A program made the translations under genes and the position numbers. This document shows positions 42,576 to 51,800 of a stretch of DNA of 64,000 nt, piece after piece. This stretch comes from Hebobacterum sp964559435. Lineage in GTDB: Bacteria > Armatimonadota > Hebobacteria > Hebobacterales > Hebobacteraceae. The stretch's first letter is position 1. Every line of letters begins with the position of its first letter. Location: assembly GCA_964559435.1 (NCBI GenBank), contig CAZLHI010000005.1:101741-165740 (forward strand), read 5' to 3'. The notes under the pieces are model-generated. The model was not told the DNA's origin. It made no database searches and saw only the letters and a program-made list of their open reading frames with translations.

Positions 42576-43928
42576 ATGAGCGATCCTTCATCAGCTTCGT
42601 TGACGACAGAACTCGGGCGATTCGGCGGACAGATCGCAGCTATCATCTTCTGCTGGATCCTGCTGGGATTCAGCTCGCTCTCCGAAGCCGCGCTGGTGCG
42701 ACTTGAGGTGGTCCGGGCGCGCCAACTTGCACAAGAGAGGGGGTGGCTCGGGCAGCGACTTCTTGAGCTTGTCGAGGCGCGCCAGGAGGTCTTGAGCACA
42801 CTCATACTGCTCATCAATGTCGCCATCATCTGTGCCTCGGCCTACACAACCGAGATCGCTGTTCGTCTCTCCGGCGGCGATGAGAGATGGATCGCCGCCG
42901 CGTCGTTTGGCATGATCGTCTTCCTCTTGGTCTTTTGCGAGGTCACTCCCAAGACGTATTCGGTGCGGCGAGCGGAGAGGGTGGGACTGGCCGTCGCCCC
43001 GGCTTTGTTCCTCGTCCATAAGATCATCCATCCGATCGGCCGTGTGCTCCATCTTATTGGCATGGCGATCATCCGAGGAGGCCTCATCCCTGTCTTCGGG
43101 GGAAGGGCCTTGGCAGGCCTGCCGAGGTACTCGGACCAAGAAGTCCTGGAGATGGTCGCGGAGGGTCAGGCAAACGGCGACATCGAGCAGGAAGAGCGGG
43201 AGATGATTGCAGGCGTCATCGAGTTCGCCGACAAGGTGACGCGCGAGGTCATGACCCCCCGCACCGACATAGCATGGATTCGTGAGGACGCGTCGCTCGT
43301 CGAGGCGGCCCAGCTCAGCGAGCGCACGGGCTACTCGCGCCTGCCCGTCTGTGAGGAGGACCTCGACCACGTCGTTGGGATCGTATATGTGAAGGACGTG
43401 GTGTCTGCTCTCGGCGCGGGCGGTCCTCAACTGACGGCCGGCCAAGTGGCGCGAAAACCCGTTCCCGTGGTGCCGGAGAGCAAGAAGATCGCCGAGGTGC
43501 TCAGCCTGATGCAGCGCAAGCGGCTGCACATGGCGATCGTCATCGACGAGTACGGAGGGACGGCTGGGCTGGTGACTATTGAGGACTTGCTCGAGGAGAT
43601 ATTCGGGGAGATTCGCGACGAGCACGATTTCGAGGCCGAGCCGATCAACCGTATCGACGAGCACACGGCTATCGTTGATGCGCGGGTGAGCGTCGACGAC
43701 GTGGAGGAACTATTCGCCATGGAACTGCCGGAAGGTGAGTTCGACAGCATCGGCGGGTTCATACTGGATCAGCTCGGACGGCTCCCCACGGCGGGCGAGA
43801 GCACATGCTGGCGGAACATGGAGTTCACTGTCGAAGCAGTCACGGAGAAGCGCATCCAGAGGGTGCGCATCATCCGCAATCCGGACGAGGCCCACCATCA
43901 TGAAGAAGAGGCCGAAGAAAGCGAGTGA
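42576..43928 (+). CDS. CNNM/CBS-domain membrane protein (HlyC/CorC family), second copy
   Basis: The 450-residue paralogue of the preceding gene has the same plan: CNNM membrane domain (IIFCWILLGFSSLSEAALVRL), CBS pair (TREVMTPRTDIAWI and MAIVIDEYGGTAGLVTIEDL), and CorC_HlyC domain (IVDARVSVDDVEELF). The tail is Glu/His-rich (EAHHHEEEAEESE), which might bind metal. Cation transport or efflux is likely; the substrate is not predicted. It overlaps cdd by 29 bases. Confidence 0.92.
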   Translation: MSDPSSASLTTELGRFGGQIAAIIFCWILLGFSSLSEAALVRLEVVRARQLAQERGWLGQRLLELVEARQEVLSTLILLINVAIICASAYTTEIAVRLSGGDERWIAAASFGMIVFLLVFCEVTPKTYSVRRAERVGLAVAPALFLVHKIIHPIGRVLHLIGMAIIRGGLIPVFGGRALAGLPRYSDQEVLEMVAEGQANGDIEQEEREMIAGVIEFADKVTREVMTPRTDIAWIREDASLVEAAQLSERTGYSRLPVCEEDLDHVVGIVYVKDVVSALGAGGPQLTAGQVARKPVPVVPESKKIAEVLSLMQRKRLHMAIVIDEYGGTAGLVTIEDLLEEIFGEIRDEHDFEAEPINRIDEHTAIVDARVSVDDVEELFAMELPEGEFDSIGGFILDQLGRLPTAGESTCWRNMEFTVEAVTEKRIQRVRIIRNPDEAHHHEEEAEESE

Positions 43929-44337
43929 GTGGGGGAGCCTAGTCGCGGCCGCGAGAGAGGCCGCGCAGCATGCCTATGCCCCGTACTCCGAGCTGCGCGT
44001 CGGCGCGGCGCTGGAGGGGCAAGGCGGCGCGATTCACTCCGGATGCAATGTAGAGAACTCATCTTTCGGCCTGACGACATGCGCCGAACGCGCCGCCATC
44101 AGCCGGGCCGTGGCGGACGGCGAGCGCTCCTTCCGGCGTCTTGCCATCTACACCAAAGACGCGGGGCCTCTCTCCCTCTGCGGGGCATGTCGCCAGATGC
44201 TCGTCGAGTTCTGCGACGACCTGCCCATACTCTCGGTGGGGCGCGGAGGCCTCAGGCGTGAGTTCCAGCTGGCCGATCTTCTGCCACAGGCGTTCGGCTG
44301 GCCGGCAGGAGAAGCCTCGGGCGACCAGGAAGTCTGA
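43900..44337 (+). CDS. cdd: Cytidine deaminase
   Basis: Cdd deaminates cytidine and deoxycytidine in pyrimidine salvage. The 145-residue tetrameric-type enzyme has AYAPYSELRVGAAL, GCNVENSSFGLTTCAERAAI (catalytic CAE with zinc Cys) and LSLCGACRQMLVEF (the other two zinc Cys). The start ATG 43900 overlaps the CNNM gene by 29 bases. In Firmicutes cdd also lies after dgkA in this cluster; era, the usual next gene, is not here. Confidence 0.95.
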   Translation: MKKRPKKASEWGSLVAAAREAAQHAYAPYSELRVGAALEGQGGAIHSGCNVENSSFGLTTCAERAAISRAVADGERSFRRLAIYTKDAGPLSLCGACRQMLVEFCDDLPILSVGRGGLRREFQLADLLPQAFGWPAGEASGDQEV

Positions 44338-44346
44338 GGCCCAAGC

Positions 44347-45411
44347 CTACTTGGCCTCAGGGTATGACCCGAGGACGCGGAGGACCAGTGTATGGTCTCG
44401 TAGTTCCTCCAAAGCCGCGGACAGGGGAGGATCGCTCTGGTGGCCCTCCACATCCACGAAGAACATATACTCCCAGGGCGTCTGCTTCGTCGGATGCGAC
44501 TGGATGAACGTCATATTGATCCGATGACGGCTGAGCACTCCAAGGGCCGAATGCAGTGCCCCGGCCTTGTGAGGCACCGAGAACAGGACAGATGTCTTGT
44601 CAGCGCCGCTGGACGCTGCCCCCACCTGGCCGATGACCAGGAAGCGCGTCCGGTTGTCGGGCTGGTCGTGGATCTTGGACTGGAGGGCCGGCACCCCGTG
44701 GAGCTCGCCGGCGAGCGCCGCTCCGATGGCGGCGGAGTCGGACTCGCCCCGCGCCAGCTCGGCCCCGCGCGCGGTGCTCCCGACAGGGATCAGCTCCGCG
44801 TTCGGCAGGTTGGTGCGCAGCCAGACGCGACACTGCGCGATGGCTTCGGGATGCGAGTAAACCCGTCGGATCTCGTTCAAGTGGGCACAGCGCGAGAGCA
44901 AGTGGTGTTCGATATCAACATACATTTCCGCGCAGACCGTGAGCTTGGACTCCATGAACGCGTCCAGCGTCAGAGGAACGACGCCGGCGGTAGTGTTCTC
45001 AACCGGCACAACGCCGAAGTCAGCATCTCGCTTCTCGACCGCGAGAAAGACGTCGCCGATGGTGTCGAACGGCCGGAAATCCGCTCCCCCGCCGAACTTC
45101 TGTCGCGCCGCAATGTGCGTGAACGACCCGCCCGGCCCGTAGTAGGCGACGACCAGCTGCTTTTCGAGCAGCCGGTTGGCGGCGAACATGGCGCCGTAGA
45201 TGTCTCGGATGGCCTCGGCGGGAAGGGGACCCCTGTTGAGGGCCTCCAGCCGGTCGAGGATTTGCCGCTCCCGGGCGGGGTCAAACATCTCTCGATCAGC
45301 CTGCTCCTTTGCGCGGCCGATGGCGATCGCCCTCTCGGCTCGCCGGTTGAGCAGTTCGAGAATGGCGTCGTCGAGCTCGTCTATCTCGCGTCTGATTTCA
45401 TCGATGCCCAT
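44347..45411 (-). CDS. pheA: Bifunctional chorismate mutase / prephenate dehydratase (P-protein)
   Basis: The enzyme turns chorismate to prephenate and then to phenylpyruvate, for phenylalanine. The 354-residue protein has an AroQ chorismate mutase domain (residues 1-85, IDEIRREIDELDDAILELLNRR), a prephenate dehydratase domain (YYGPGGSFTHIAA, VVPVENTTAGVV, and DNRTRFLVIG with the catalytic TRF), and a C-terminal ACT domain for phenylalanine feedback (KTSVLFSVPHKAGALHSAL, then FIQSHPTK). Start 45411 is at the conserved MGIDEIRREID; the open frame extends upstream without support. It is divergent from accD. Confidence 0.96.
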   Translation of the reverse strand: MGIDEIRREIDELDDAILELLNRRAERAIAIGRAKEQADREMFDPARERQILDRLEALNRGPLPAEAIRDIYGAMFAANRLLEKQLVVAYYGPGGSFTHIAARQKFGGGADFRPFDTIGDVFLAVEKRDADFGVVPVENTTAGVVPLTLDAFMESKLTVCAEMYVDIEHHLLSRCAHLNEIRRVYSHPEAIAQCRVWLRTNLPNAELIPVGSTARGAELARGESDSAAIGAALAGELHGVPALQSKIHDQPDNRTRFLVIGQVGAASSGADKTSVLFSVPHKAGALHSALGVLSRHRINMTFIQSHPTKQTPWEYMFFVDVEGHQSDPPLSAALEELRDHTLVLRVLGSYPEAK

Positions 45412-45503
45412 GAGAGCCCCCGAAGGATGCTGGGGAATCAAGCTAGTAGTTTCTGCGGAGTGCAGGGCGCGCCCTCTAGCGCGCGGCCGCTTAGGAGGCG
45501 AGG

Positions 45504-46346
45504 TTGAGCCAGCAGCGCCCAACGCAGAACAGGTCCGGCGCCGAGGCCGCTCCTGACGGTCTCTGGGCCAAGTGCGGCCGGTGCGGCGACATGCTGTACC
45601 AGCCGGAGATGAGGGAAGATCTGTTTGTCTGCCGGCACTGCGGCCATCACAGCAGGCTGACGGCCAGGCAGCGGATTGCGATCACCGCCGACGAAGGATC
45701 CTTCGAGGAGCGCGATGCCGCCATGCGGACCGGCGATCCCTTGAACTTCCCGGGCTACCGAGAGAAGCTTCATGAGGACGAAGCGAACAGCGGGCTGCGC
45801 GATGCCATGGTGTGGGGCGAGTGCACGATCGACAGCATTCCACTATCGCTGGCAGTGATGGACTTCGCCTTTCGCGGTGGGAGCATGGGGACGGTCGTCG
45901 GAGAGAAGTTCGTGCGCGCAGCGGAGCACTCCGTCGAGCGGCGCATCCCGCTGCTTGTCTTTGCCTGCTCGGGGGGCGCGCGCATGCAGGAAGGCATCGT
46001 GTCTCTCCTACAGATGGCAAAGACCACTGCAGCAGTAGGACACCTTGGCCGCGCCCGCATACCCTTCATCGTGGTCTTCACGGACCCAGTGACCGCCGGG
46101 GTCTTCGCCAGCTTTGCGTCTGTAGCCGACATAGCCGTAGCCGAGCAACACAGCCTCGTGGGCTTCGCGGGCCCGCGAGTGATTGAGAAGGCCTTCAATA
46201 TCAAGCTACCCCCAGGCAGTCACACTGCCGAGTTCCAGCGCGAGCACGGCATGGTTGATCTGGTGGTCTCGCGGCGGCAGCTTCGGCCGCTGCTCGTGCG
46301 GATGCTGCGGCTTGTGTCACCCCGCCGGGAGGCGGATGCGGAGTGA
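45504..46346 (+). CDS. accD: Acetyl-CoA carboxylase carboxyltransferase subunit beta
   Basis: AccD and AccA form the carboxyltransferase that moves the carboxyl group from carboxybiotin to acetyl-CoA, the first step of fatty-acid synthesis. The 280-residue protein has the N-terminal zinc ribbon (CGRCGDMLYQ, then CRHCGHH) and the crotonase-type core (GGSMGTVVGEK, FACSGGARMQEG). The start is a TTG at 45504, supported by AGGAGG at 45493-45498. It overlaps accA by four bases. birA at 33895 supplies the biotin attachment; accB and accC are not here. Confidence 0.95.
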   Translation: MSQQRPTQNRSGAEAAPDGLWAKCGRCGDMLYQPEMREDLFVCRHCGHHSRLTARQRIAITADEGSFEERDAAMRTGDPLNFPGYREKLHEDEANSGLRDAMVWGECTIDSIPLSLAVMDFAFRGGSMGTVVGEKFVRAAEHSVERRIPLLVFACSGGARMQEGIVSLLQMAKTTAAVGHLGRARIPFIVVFTDPVTAGVFASFASVADIAVAEQHSLVGFAGPRVIEKAFNIKLPPGSHTAEFQREHGMVDLVVSRRQLRPLLVRMLRLVSPRREADAE

Positions 46347-47326
46347 GTCGGTGGCTCGAATTTGACAGGCACCTGCGCGAGGTCGACGAAGATATCCAGA
46401 AGCTGGAGCGGCTGCTTGCCGCGCCCAGTATAAGCGATGAGCGGAGGTCCCAGGTGAGAGCGCAGATCGCCAACATGCGGCGGCGCCAGGAGCAGATCGC
46501 GGGGGAGGTATCGTCACATCTGACAGCCTGGGACAATGTGCTGCTTGCCCGCCATGTGGACAGGCCCTACACGTTGGACTACGTGGGCGCCATCTTCGAG
46601 GACTTCGTCGAGCTTCATGGGGATCGGCGTTTTGGCGACGACCCGGCGATGGTGGCGGGCCTCGGCTCCCTCGACGGCCAAACGATGGCCGTCGTAGGCC
46701 ATCAGAAGGGGCGCGATGTGAAGGAACGCCAGTTCAGGAACTTCGGGAGCGCCCGGCCCGAGGGCTACCGCAAGGCCGCCCGCATCATGCGCCTGGCCGA
46801 GAAGCTGGGATATCCAGTTGTGACCTTCGTGGATACACCCGCGGCCGAATCGCGGCTGGAAGCCGAGGAGCGGGGTATCGCCAACGCAATAGCGGAGAAC
46901 ATGCTGCTCATGTCGTGTTTGCCCACGCCGATAGTTGGGATCATCATCGGCGAGGGGGGCAGCGGAGGAGCGATCGGCATAGGTGTCGTCGATCATGTCA
47001 TGATGCTCCAACATGCCATCTACTCGGTCATCCCCCCGGAATCTTGCGCCGTGATTCTTGAGGCTTTCGGGCGTGACCCAAAGCGCGGCCCCGAGGCGGC
47101 CGAGGCGTTGCGTCTATCGGCGCAAAGGACGCTGGAACTCGGCGCCGTCGACGAGGTCATCTCCGAGCCCCCCGGCGGGGCGCACCGCGATCCCGCGGCC
47201 GCTGCGCAGAGCATCAAGGCCGCGCTGGTCTCGGCGGTCAGGCGTCTGCAGGATATCCCGGGCGAAGAGCTGCTCGCCGCCCGGTACCGGAAGTTCCGCG
47301 ACATTCGTCACTACGTGGAGCAATAA
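46343..47326 (+). CDS. accA: Acetyl-CoA carboxylase carboxyltransferase subunit alpha
   Basis: This is the alpha partner of AccD. The 327-residue protein has the N-terminal helical hairpin (about residues 1-60, FDRHLREVDEDIQKLERLL), then ARHVDRPYTLDYVGAIFEDF, HGDRRFGDDPAMVAGL, GHQKGRD and the core FVDTPAA and GEGGSGGAIGI. The GTG start overlaps the accD stop by four bases, so both subunits are made in equal amounts by coupling. Confidence 0.96.
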   Translation: MSRWLEFDRHLREVDEDIQKLERLLAAPSISDERRSQVRAQIANMRRRQEQIAGEVSSHLTAWDNVLLARHVDRPYTLDYVGAIFEDFVELHGDRRFGDDPAMVAGLGSLDGQTMAVVGHQKGRDVKERQFRNFGSARPEGYRKAARIMRLAEKLGYPVVTFVDTPAAESRLEAEERGIANAIAENMLLMSCLPTPIVGIIIGEGGSGGAIGIGVVDHVMMLQHAIYSVIPPESCAVILEAFGRDPKRGPEAAEALRLSAQRTLELGAVDEVISEPPGGAHRDPAAAAQSIKAALVSAVRRLQDIPGEELLAARYRKFRDIRHYVEQ

Positions 47327-47560
47327 CCAGCATCTGGGCAGCGACGTAGGCAAGCAGCGAAGCGTATCGCGTGCGACAGGCCCGAGACGGCAACGTTAGG
47401 AAGGGCCGGCGCAAAGCGGCCCGCAGGACAACGGTTCGAAAGATAGCGACGAGAGCCGCGGCTGAACACATGGCGCGAGCTGCGCCGCAGAGCGAGCGGG
47501 GTGTTCGCTGATCTCTCTCGTGTCGCCGGCCGGGCTGGCCCTGAGGGTGCGCCAGGGCAG
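47327..47560. other. Non-coding stretch before the tRNA
   Basis: The 234 bases after accA hold no natural coding frame. Several short GC-rich inverted repeats occur near 47505-47560 and could serve as a terminator for the minus-strand tRNA, but none has a T-run, so I make no call. Confidence 0.4.
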
Positions 47561-47643
47561 TGCCGGTGGAGGGAGTCGAACCCCCACGGGCTTGCGCCCA
47601 CCTGATTTTGAGTCAGGCGCGTCTGCCGTTCCGCCACACCGGC
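47561..47643 (-). tRNA. tRNA-Leu (anticodon CAA)
   Basis: Read on the minus strand, the acceptor stem GCCGGTG pairs with CACCGGC and the discriminator is A. The anticodon loop is CTCAAAA within the stem CCTGA/TCAGG, giving anticodon CAA, which reads UUG. A long variable arm (TGGGCGCAAGCCCGT) marks a class II tRNA, and the T arm has GGTTCGACTCC. Length is 83 bases; the 3' CCA is not encoded. Confidence 0.97.
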
Positions 47644-47653
47644 GCGTCGCGCG

Positions 47654-47683
47654 AGTATAGTCTGCTCGAAGAACTCATGTCAA
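47654..47683 (-). promoter_or_regulatory. Promoter of the tRNA-Leu gene
   Basis: On the minus strand TTGACA (47683-47678) and TATACT (47659-47654) are 18 bases apart. Transcription would start only a few bases before the mature tRNA 5' end at 47643. Confidence 0.8.
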
Positions 47684-47716
47684 GGCGCCTCATGGGCGTC
47701 TCGCCGGAGGGTCGAA

Positions 47717-48781
47717 GTGACAGAGCAACCATCGACGCAAGCCTACCAGCATCCGACCGCCTCCCGGCCGATAGGCTATCGGTCCGAACCGCGCCGGAGA
47801 AGTCCTGCATGGCAGTGGGGTTGCGGCCTCGGCCTGGCTGGGTGCCTGCTTGCCGTGATGCTCGGGATATTCGTCTTGCTTGCGACCATCATGACGACAC
47901 TTGGTGGCCTGCAAGGCTTGGAGCCGGCGGGGGAACACGTCGCGCTGATCCGGATCGAAGGGCTGCTCGTCGCAGGCCAGTCCGGCTTCTCCGTCCTGGG
48001 TGGCACTGCTACCGGATCTGATGAGATAGTCGACCAGATAGAGCAGGCCATAGAGGATGACGATGTAGAGGCGATCCTGCTTCGCATCAACAGCCCCGGT
48101 GGCTCGGCCGCAGGCGCCCAGGAAATCTACGCCGCGATCAACCGCGCGAAGGAAGCGGAGAAGGTTGTCGTCGCCTCGATGGCAGACGTTGCTGCCTCCG
48201 GCGGCTACTACGTCGCGGCTCCGGCAGACGTGATCTTCGCCGACCCGGCCACCATCACCGGCAGCATCGGGGCCATAGCCGTCCATCAAGACATGTCAGG
48301 GCTCTTCGACAAGATCGGGATCGAACCCGAGGTCATCAAGAGCGGCAAGCTGAAGGACATGTTCCAGCCCACTGAACCTCTCACCCCCGAGGCGCGAGAA
48401 GTCGTAACGGCCCTCATCAACCAAGTATTCGATCAATTCGTCACCGCGGTGGCCAATGGCCGGGGGATGGACAGGCAGGCTGTCCTGGCGCTGGCTGACG
48501 GCCGCATCTACACCGGCCAGCAAGCGGCGGAGAACGGCCTCATCGATCACCTTGGCGGCCTGCATGAGGCGCTCATGAAGGCGGGCGAGAGAGCCGGCAT
48601 CGAAGGCAAGCCCGAGATGAAGGAATACGGCGCGCCCTCGCTCCTGCGGTGGCTGCTGGGAGGCAGCACCGCACAGAGGCGCCAGCCGGCGCTCACGGGC
48701 GGGCTCCTCTACGACGACGTCGCGGCACGACTCGCCTGCGGCGGGCTGTACCCCGAGGCCGGCAGGGATTCCGACCTCTGA
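47717..48781 (+). CDS. sppA: Signal peptide peptidase SppA (S49 serine protease)
   Basis: SppA is a membrane-anchored protease that degrades leftover signal peptides. The 354-residue protein is of the short, Gram-positive-like type. It has one membrane segment (about residues 35-60), then the protease domain with AILLRINSPGGSAAGAQEIY, the nucleophile Ser in VAASGGYYVAAPAD, TITGSIGAI, and the general-base Lys in IKSGKLKDMF. GTG 47717 has GGAGGG 6 bases upstream. Confidence 0.93.
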   Translation: MTEQPSTQAYQHPTASRPIGYRSEPRRRSPAWQWGCGLGLAGCLLAVMLGIFVLLATIMTTLGGLQGLEPAGEHVALIRIEGLLVAGQSGFSVLGGTATGSDEIVDQIEQAIEDDDVEAILLRINSPGGSAAGAQEIYAAINRAKEAEKVVVASMADVAASGGYYVAAPADVIFADPATITGSIGAIAVHQDMSGLFDKIGIEPEVIKSGKLKDMFQPTEPLTPEAREVVTALINQVFDQFVTAVANGRGMDRQAVLALADGRIYTGQQAAENGLIDHLGGLHEALMKAGERAGIEGKPEMKEYGAPSLLRWLLGGSTAQRRQPALTGGLLYDDVAARLACGGLYPEAGRDSDL

Positions 48782-48793
48782 ACCGGGAAAGAT

Positions 48794-51448
48794 GTGAGCC
48801 GACGCGAGACCAAAAGCGGGCCGCAGCGGGGCGGCGTTGTCCTCATAGACGGCAACAGCCTTCTGTACCGGGCCTTCTTCGCGCTTCCGCCTCTCACCAA
48901 TGCCCAGGGCGAGGTGACGAACGCGGCCTATGGCTTCACGGCCATGCTTTTCAAGGTCATCCAAGAAGAGCAGCCCGAGATGATCGCCGTCGCCTTCGAT
49001 CTCCCCGGCCCTACGTTCCGGCACGAGATCTTCGAGGACTACAAGGCCACACGCGCCGCCATGCCGGAGGAACTCGCACCGCAGATAGACATGGCGCGCG
49101 AGGTGCTGGATGCCATGCACATCCCGGCCTTCGGGCTGGAGGGGTACGAAGCCGACGATGTCATCGGGACGCTCGCAACTCAGGCCGATCGCGAGGGAAG
49201 GCGCGTCCTCATAGTCACGGGCGACTTGGACGAGCTCCAGCTTGTCTCGGAAAACGTCTCGGTCATGGTCACCCGAAGAGGAGTCACTGATACAAAGATC
49301 TACGACAGAGCCGCGGTGGCGGAACGCTACGGGATCGGCCCGGAGCAGCTCGCCGACTTCCGCGCGCTCCGCGGCGACAACAGCGACAACATACCAGGCG
49401 TTCCGGGAATCGGCGAGAAGACGGCCGCGAAGCTTATCGGGAAGTTCGGCTCTCTCGAGGAAGTCCTGGGGAACCTAGATCAGGTGAAGCCAGCGCGCGT
49501 CGCGGCCGCGCTGGAAGCCCACGCTGACGTAGCGCGCCGCTCAAAGGAACTCTCTCTCATTGTGCGCAATCTGTCGATGGAATTCGATCCGGCCGAACTC
49601 CGGCGGCGTCCGCCAGATGAGGAGAAGCTCGCCGAGGTCTTTCGCCGGCTCGATTTCCGCTCCCTTGTAAAGAGATTCGAGGGATCTGCTGAGGCCCCGC
49701 CGCTTGACCACAAGGTGGCAAGCACGGTCAGAGCCGTCAAGTCGCTCGCGGGCACACTGGCGGACAAGCGGGAGGTGATTGTGCACCCACTCACGGCCGA
49801 CGGCCAGGGCCGGCGCGCTCCTCTGCTCGGCCTGTGTGTCATGGCCGACAGCGCGCCCTCAGTTGTGCTGGCAGAAGCTGGCACGCTGTCGAAGCTCTTG
49901 GCCGCGCTGAAGCCCGTCCTGGAGTCTGGGGACAGGCCGAAAGTGGGGCACGATTTGAAGCGAGCGGCGGTGCTGCTGTCCCGACATGGAATCACGCTTC
50001 GCGGCCTGGCGTTCGACACAATGATCGCCGCCCATCTCATCAATCCCAACCGCCCCGCCGGAGAGCTGAGCGCCGTCGCGTACGACTACCTGCAGAGTGA
50101 GACCCCGGAAGCCGTGGTCGATGGCTTGCCCGACCCGGCATCGGCAGCGGCGGCGGTGCAGCAGATAGCGTCGCTGCGGACACTCCTCGAAGAGCGGCTG
50201 GTGGAGGTGAACCTCCTGGATCTCTTTCGCGACCTGGAGATGCGGCTGATTCCGGTGCTCGTGGCGATGGAGCAGGCAGGTGTGGCGGTAGATTGTGACG
50301 CGCTCCAGGTACTGTCGGACAAGCTCGGGGCCAGGGCGAGAGAGCTGGAGAAGGAGATCCACGGCATCGCTGGGGAGGAGTTCAACATCGGCTCGCCCGC
50401 GCAGTTGAGGCGCATTCTCTTCGAGAAGCTGGGCCTTCCCCCAGACAAGACGAAGCGGACGAAGACCGGATACTCGACGGCCGCGGACGTGCTGGCCGGG
50501 CTGGGCGAGCACGAGATCGTCGCCCGGATCCTCGAGTATCGGGAGGCCACAAAACTGAAGTCAACATATGTCGACGCGCTGCCGCCTCTCGTCGACCCCA
50601 GCACGGGAAGGATACACACGTCCTTCAACCAGGCAGTGACGGCCACCGGACGGCTCAGCAGCACGAATCCGAACCTCCAGAACATCCCCATCCGGACCGA
50701 GGCGGGCGCGGAGATCAGGCGGGCCTTCGTGGCCGGATCGCATGACAGCGTCCTGGTGTCGGCCGATTACTCGCAGATCGAGCTGCGCCTTCTCGCCCAC
50801 ATCACAGAAGATCGCAACCTGATCGAGATCTTCCGTCGGGACGAGGACCTCCACCGCGCGGCTGCCATGGAGATCTTCGACGTCGGTGCCGGGCAGGTCA
50901 CGCCTCAGATGCGGGCCTTCGCCAAGATGGTGAACTTCGGCATCCCGTACGGCATCAGCGACTTCCGACTGGCGCGCGAAATGGGCATCGCTCTTGAGGA
51001 CGCCCGTGAGTATATCGAGCGCTACTTCTCGCAGTTCCCAAAGGTCCGCGAATATGTGAAGGAGATGCCCGGCCGGGCGCGCAAAGACGGCTACGTCACG
51101 ACCCTGATGGGCCGGCGACGTCCGCTTCCGGACCTGCGAAGTCGGGCCCCCGCTGTGCGCCAGGCGGCCGAGCGCATGGCCATCAACACTCCCATGCAGG
51201 GGAGCGCGGCCGAGATCATGAAGCTTGCCATGCTCCGGGTGGACGAATCTCTAAAGCACCGAGGCATGGGCGCCAAGATGCTGCTGCAAGTCCATGACGA
51301 GTTGCTGCTAGAGGCCCCCGAGTCGGAGCTTGCGGATGCGGCGGCTCTCCTCGATGAATGCATGTCCGGTGCGTACGAGCTGCGCGCACCTTTGAAAGTC
51401 GAGGTGAAGGCCGGCAGGAACTGGCTCGATATGGGGCCGCTTGCGTAA
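48794..51448 (+). CDS. polA: DNA polymerase I
   Basis: PolA fills gaps in repair and removes RNA primers. The 884-residue protein has the N-terminal 5'-3' exonuclease/flap domain (IDGNSLLYRAFFALPPL, EADDVIGTLA, RGDNSDNIPGVPGIGEKTA). A middle 3'-5' exonuclease fold has lost its catalytic acidic motifs (no DxE at the first motif), so proofreading is unlikely, as in Taq and Bst enzymes. The polymerase domain carries SADYSQIELRLLAH (motif A), a motif B region (RAFAKMVNFGIPYGIS) and LLQVHDELLLEAP (motif C). GTG 48794 lies 12 bases after sppA. rpsA and coaE follow. Confidence 0.96.
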   Translation: MSRRETKSGPQRGGVVLIDGNSLLYRAFFALPPLTNAQGEVTNAAYGFTAMLFKVIQEEQPEMIAVAFDLPGPTFRHEIFEDYKATRAAMPEELAPQIDMAREVLDAMHIPAFGLEGYEADDVIGTLATQADREGRRVLIVTGDLDELQLVSENVSVMVTRRGVTDTKIYDRAAVAERYGIGPEQLADFRALRGDNSDNIPGVPGIGEKTAAKLIGKFGSLEEVLGNLDQVKPARVAAALEAHADVARRSKELSLIVRNLSMEFDPAELRRRPPDEEKLAEVFRRLDFRSLVKRFEGSAEAPPLDHKVASTVRAVKSLAGTLADKREVIVHPLTADGQGRRAPLLGLCVMADSAPSVVLAEAGTLSKLLAALKPVLESGDRPKVGHDLKRAAVLLSRHGITLRGLAFDTMIAAHLINPNRPAGELSAVAYDYLQSETPEAVVDGLPDPASAAAAVQQIASLRTLLEERLVEVNLLDLFRDLEMRLIPVLVAMEQAGVAVDCDALQVLSDKLGARARELEKEIHGIAGEEFNIGSPAQLRRILFEKLGLPPDKTKRTKTGYSTAADVLAGLGEHEIVARILEYREATKLKSTYVDALPPLVDPSTGRIHTSFNQAVTATGRLSSTNPNLQNIPIRTEAGAEIRRAFVAGSHDSVLVSADYSQIELRLLAHITEDRNLIEIFRRDEDLHRAAAMEIFDVGAGQVTPQMRAFAKMVNFGIPYGISDFRLAREMGIALEDAREYIERYFSQFPKVREYVKEMPGRARKDGYVTTLMGRRRPLPDLRSRAPAVRQAAERMAINTPMQGSAAEIMKLAMLRVDESLKHRGMGAKMLLQVHDELLLEAPESELADAAALLDECMSGAYELRAPLKVEVKAGRNWLDMGPLA

Positions 51449-51800
51449 ACAGAGCCACTCGCTGTCCTGCTGGGCCGCTTTGCCCGGGTGTGTGACGGAC
51501 GCCCCAAAGTCGAAGGCAGGAAGGACGCGTGGGGCATGTGTGGAAACACACATCAAGCCGGGTGAGGACACGAGCAGAACAGGTTCTCGCCGGCGCGAAC
51601 AAGGTCGCCAAGGCGTCTTGCCACGTTCAGTCGGCAAGAGCAAGCTAGGACATCTGAGATTGGTGGGTGCCGCCAAGGCGGGTGCCCGACCAGGGGTGCC
51701 GCTCGCAGTGGGACGCTTGCAGTGTTGTCCCGCGGCCGGCCGTATTGGCAGCCGGCCGCCGAGCTGACCCCGCACCTGGCGAGGAAGGATAGTCGGAAGC
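51449..51800 (+). other. Intergenic region before rpsA with one strong hairpin
   Basis: The 352 bases contain a 108-codon open frame that overlaps the polA end and looks like noise. A perfect 9-bp hairpin, GCGGCCGGC (51732-51740) with GCCGGCCGC (51751-51759) around a 10-base loop, lies 41 bases before the rpsA ATG and may be part of its leader. I found no clear promoter and no known S1 leader motif. Confidence 0.45.

Noticed and set aside
41282..42829. A 515-codon open frame on the minus strand opposite the CNNM genes, and similar long antisense frames (28957-29817, 37035-37973, 59086-60174)
   Set aside because: They lie opposite clear conserved genes, have His/Arg/Asp-rich unnatural composition, and arise from high GC at the third codon position.
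51441..51767. A 108-codon frame between polA and rpsA
   Set aside because: It begins inside the polA end, has no ribosome-binding site and no domain-like composition.
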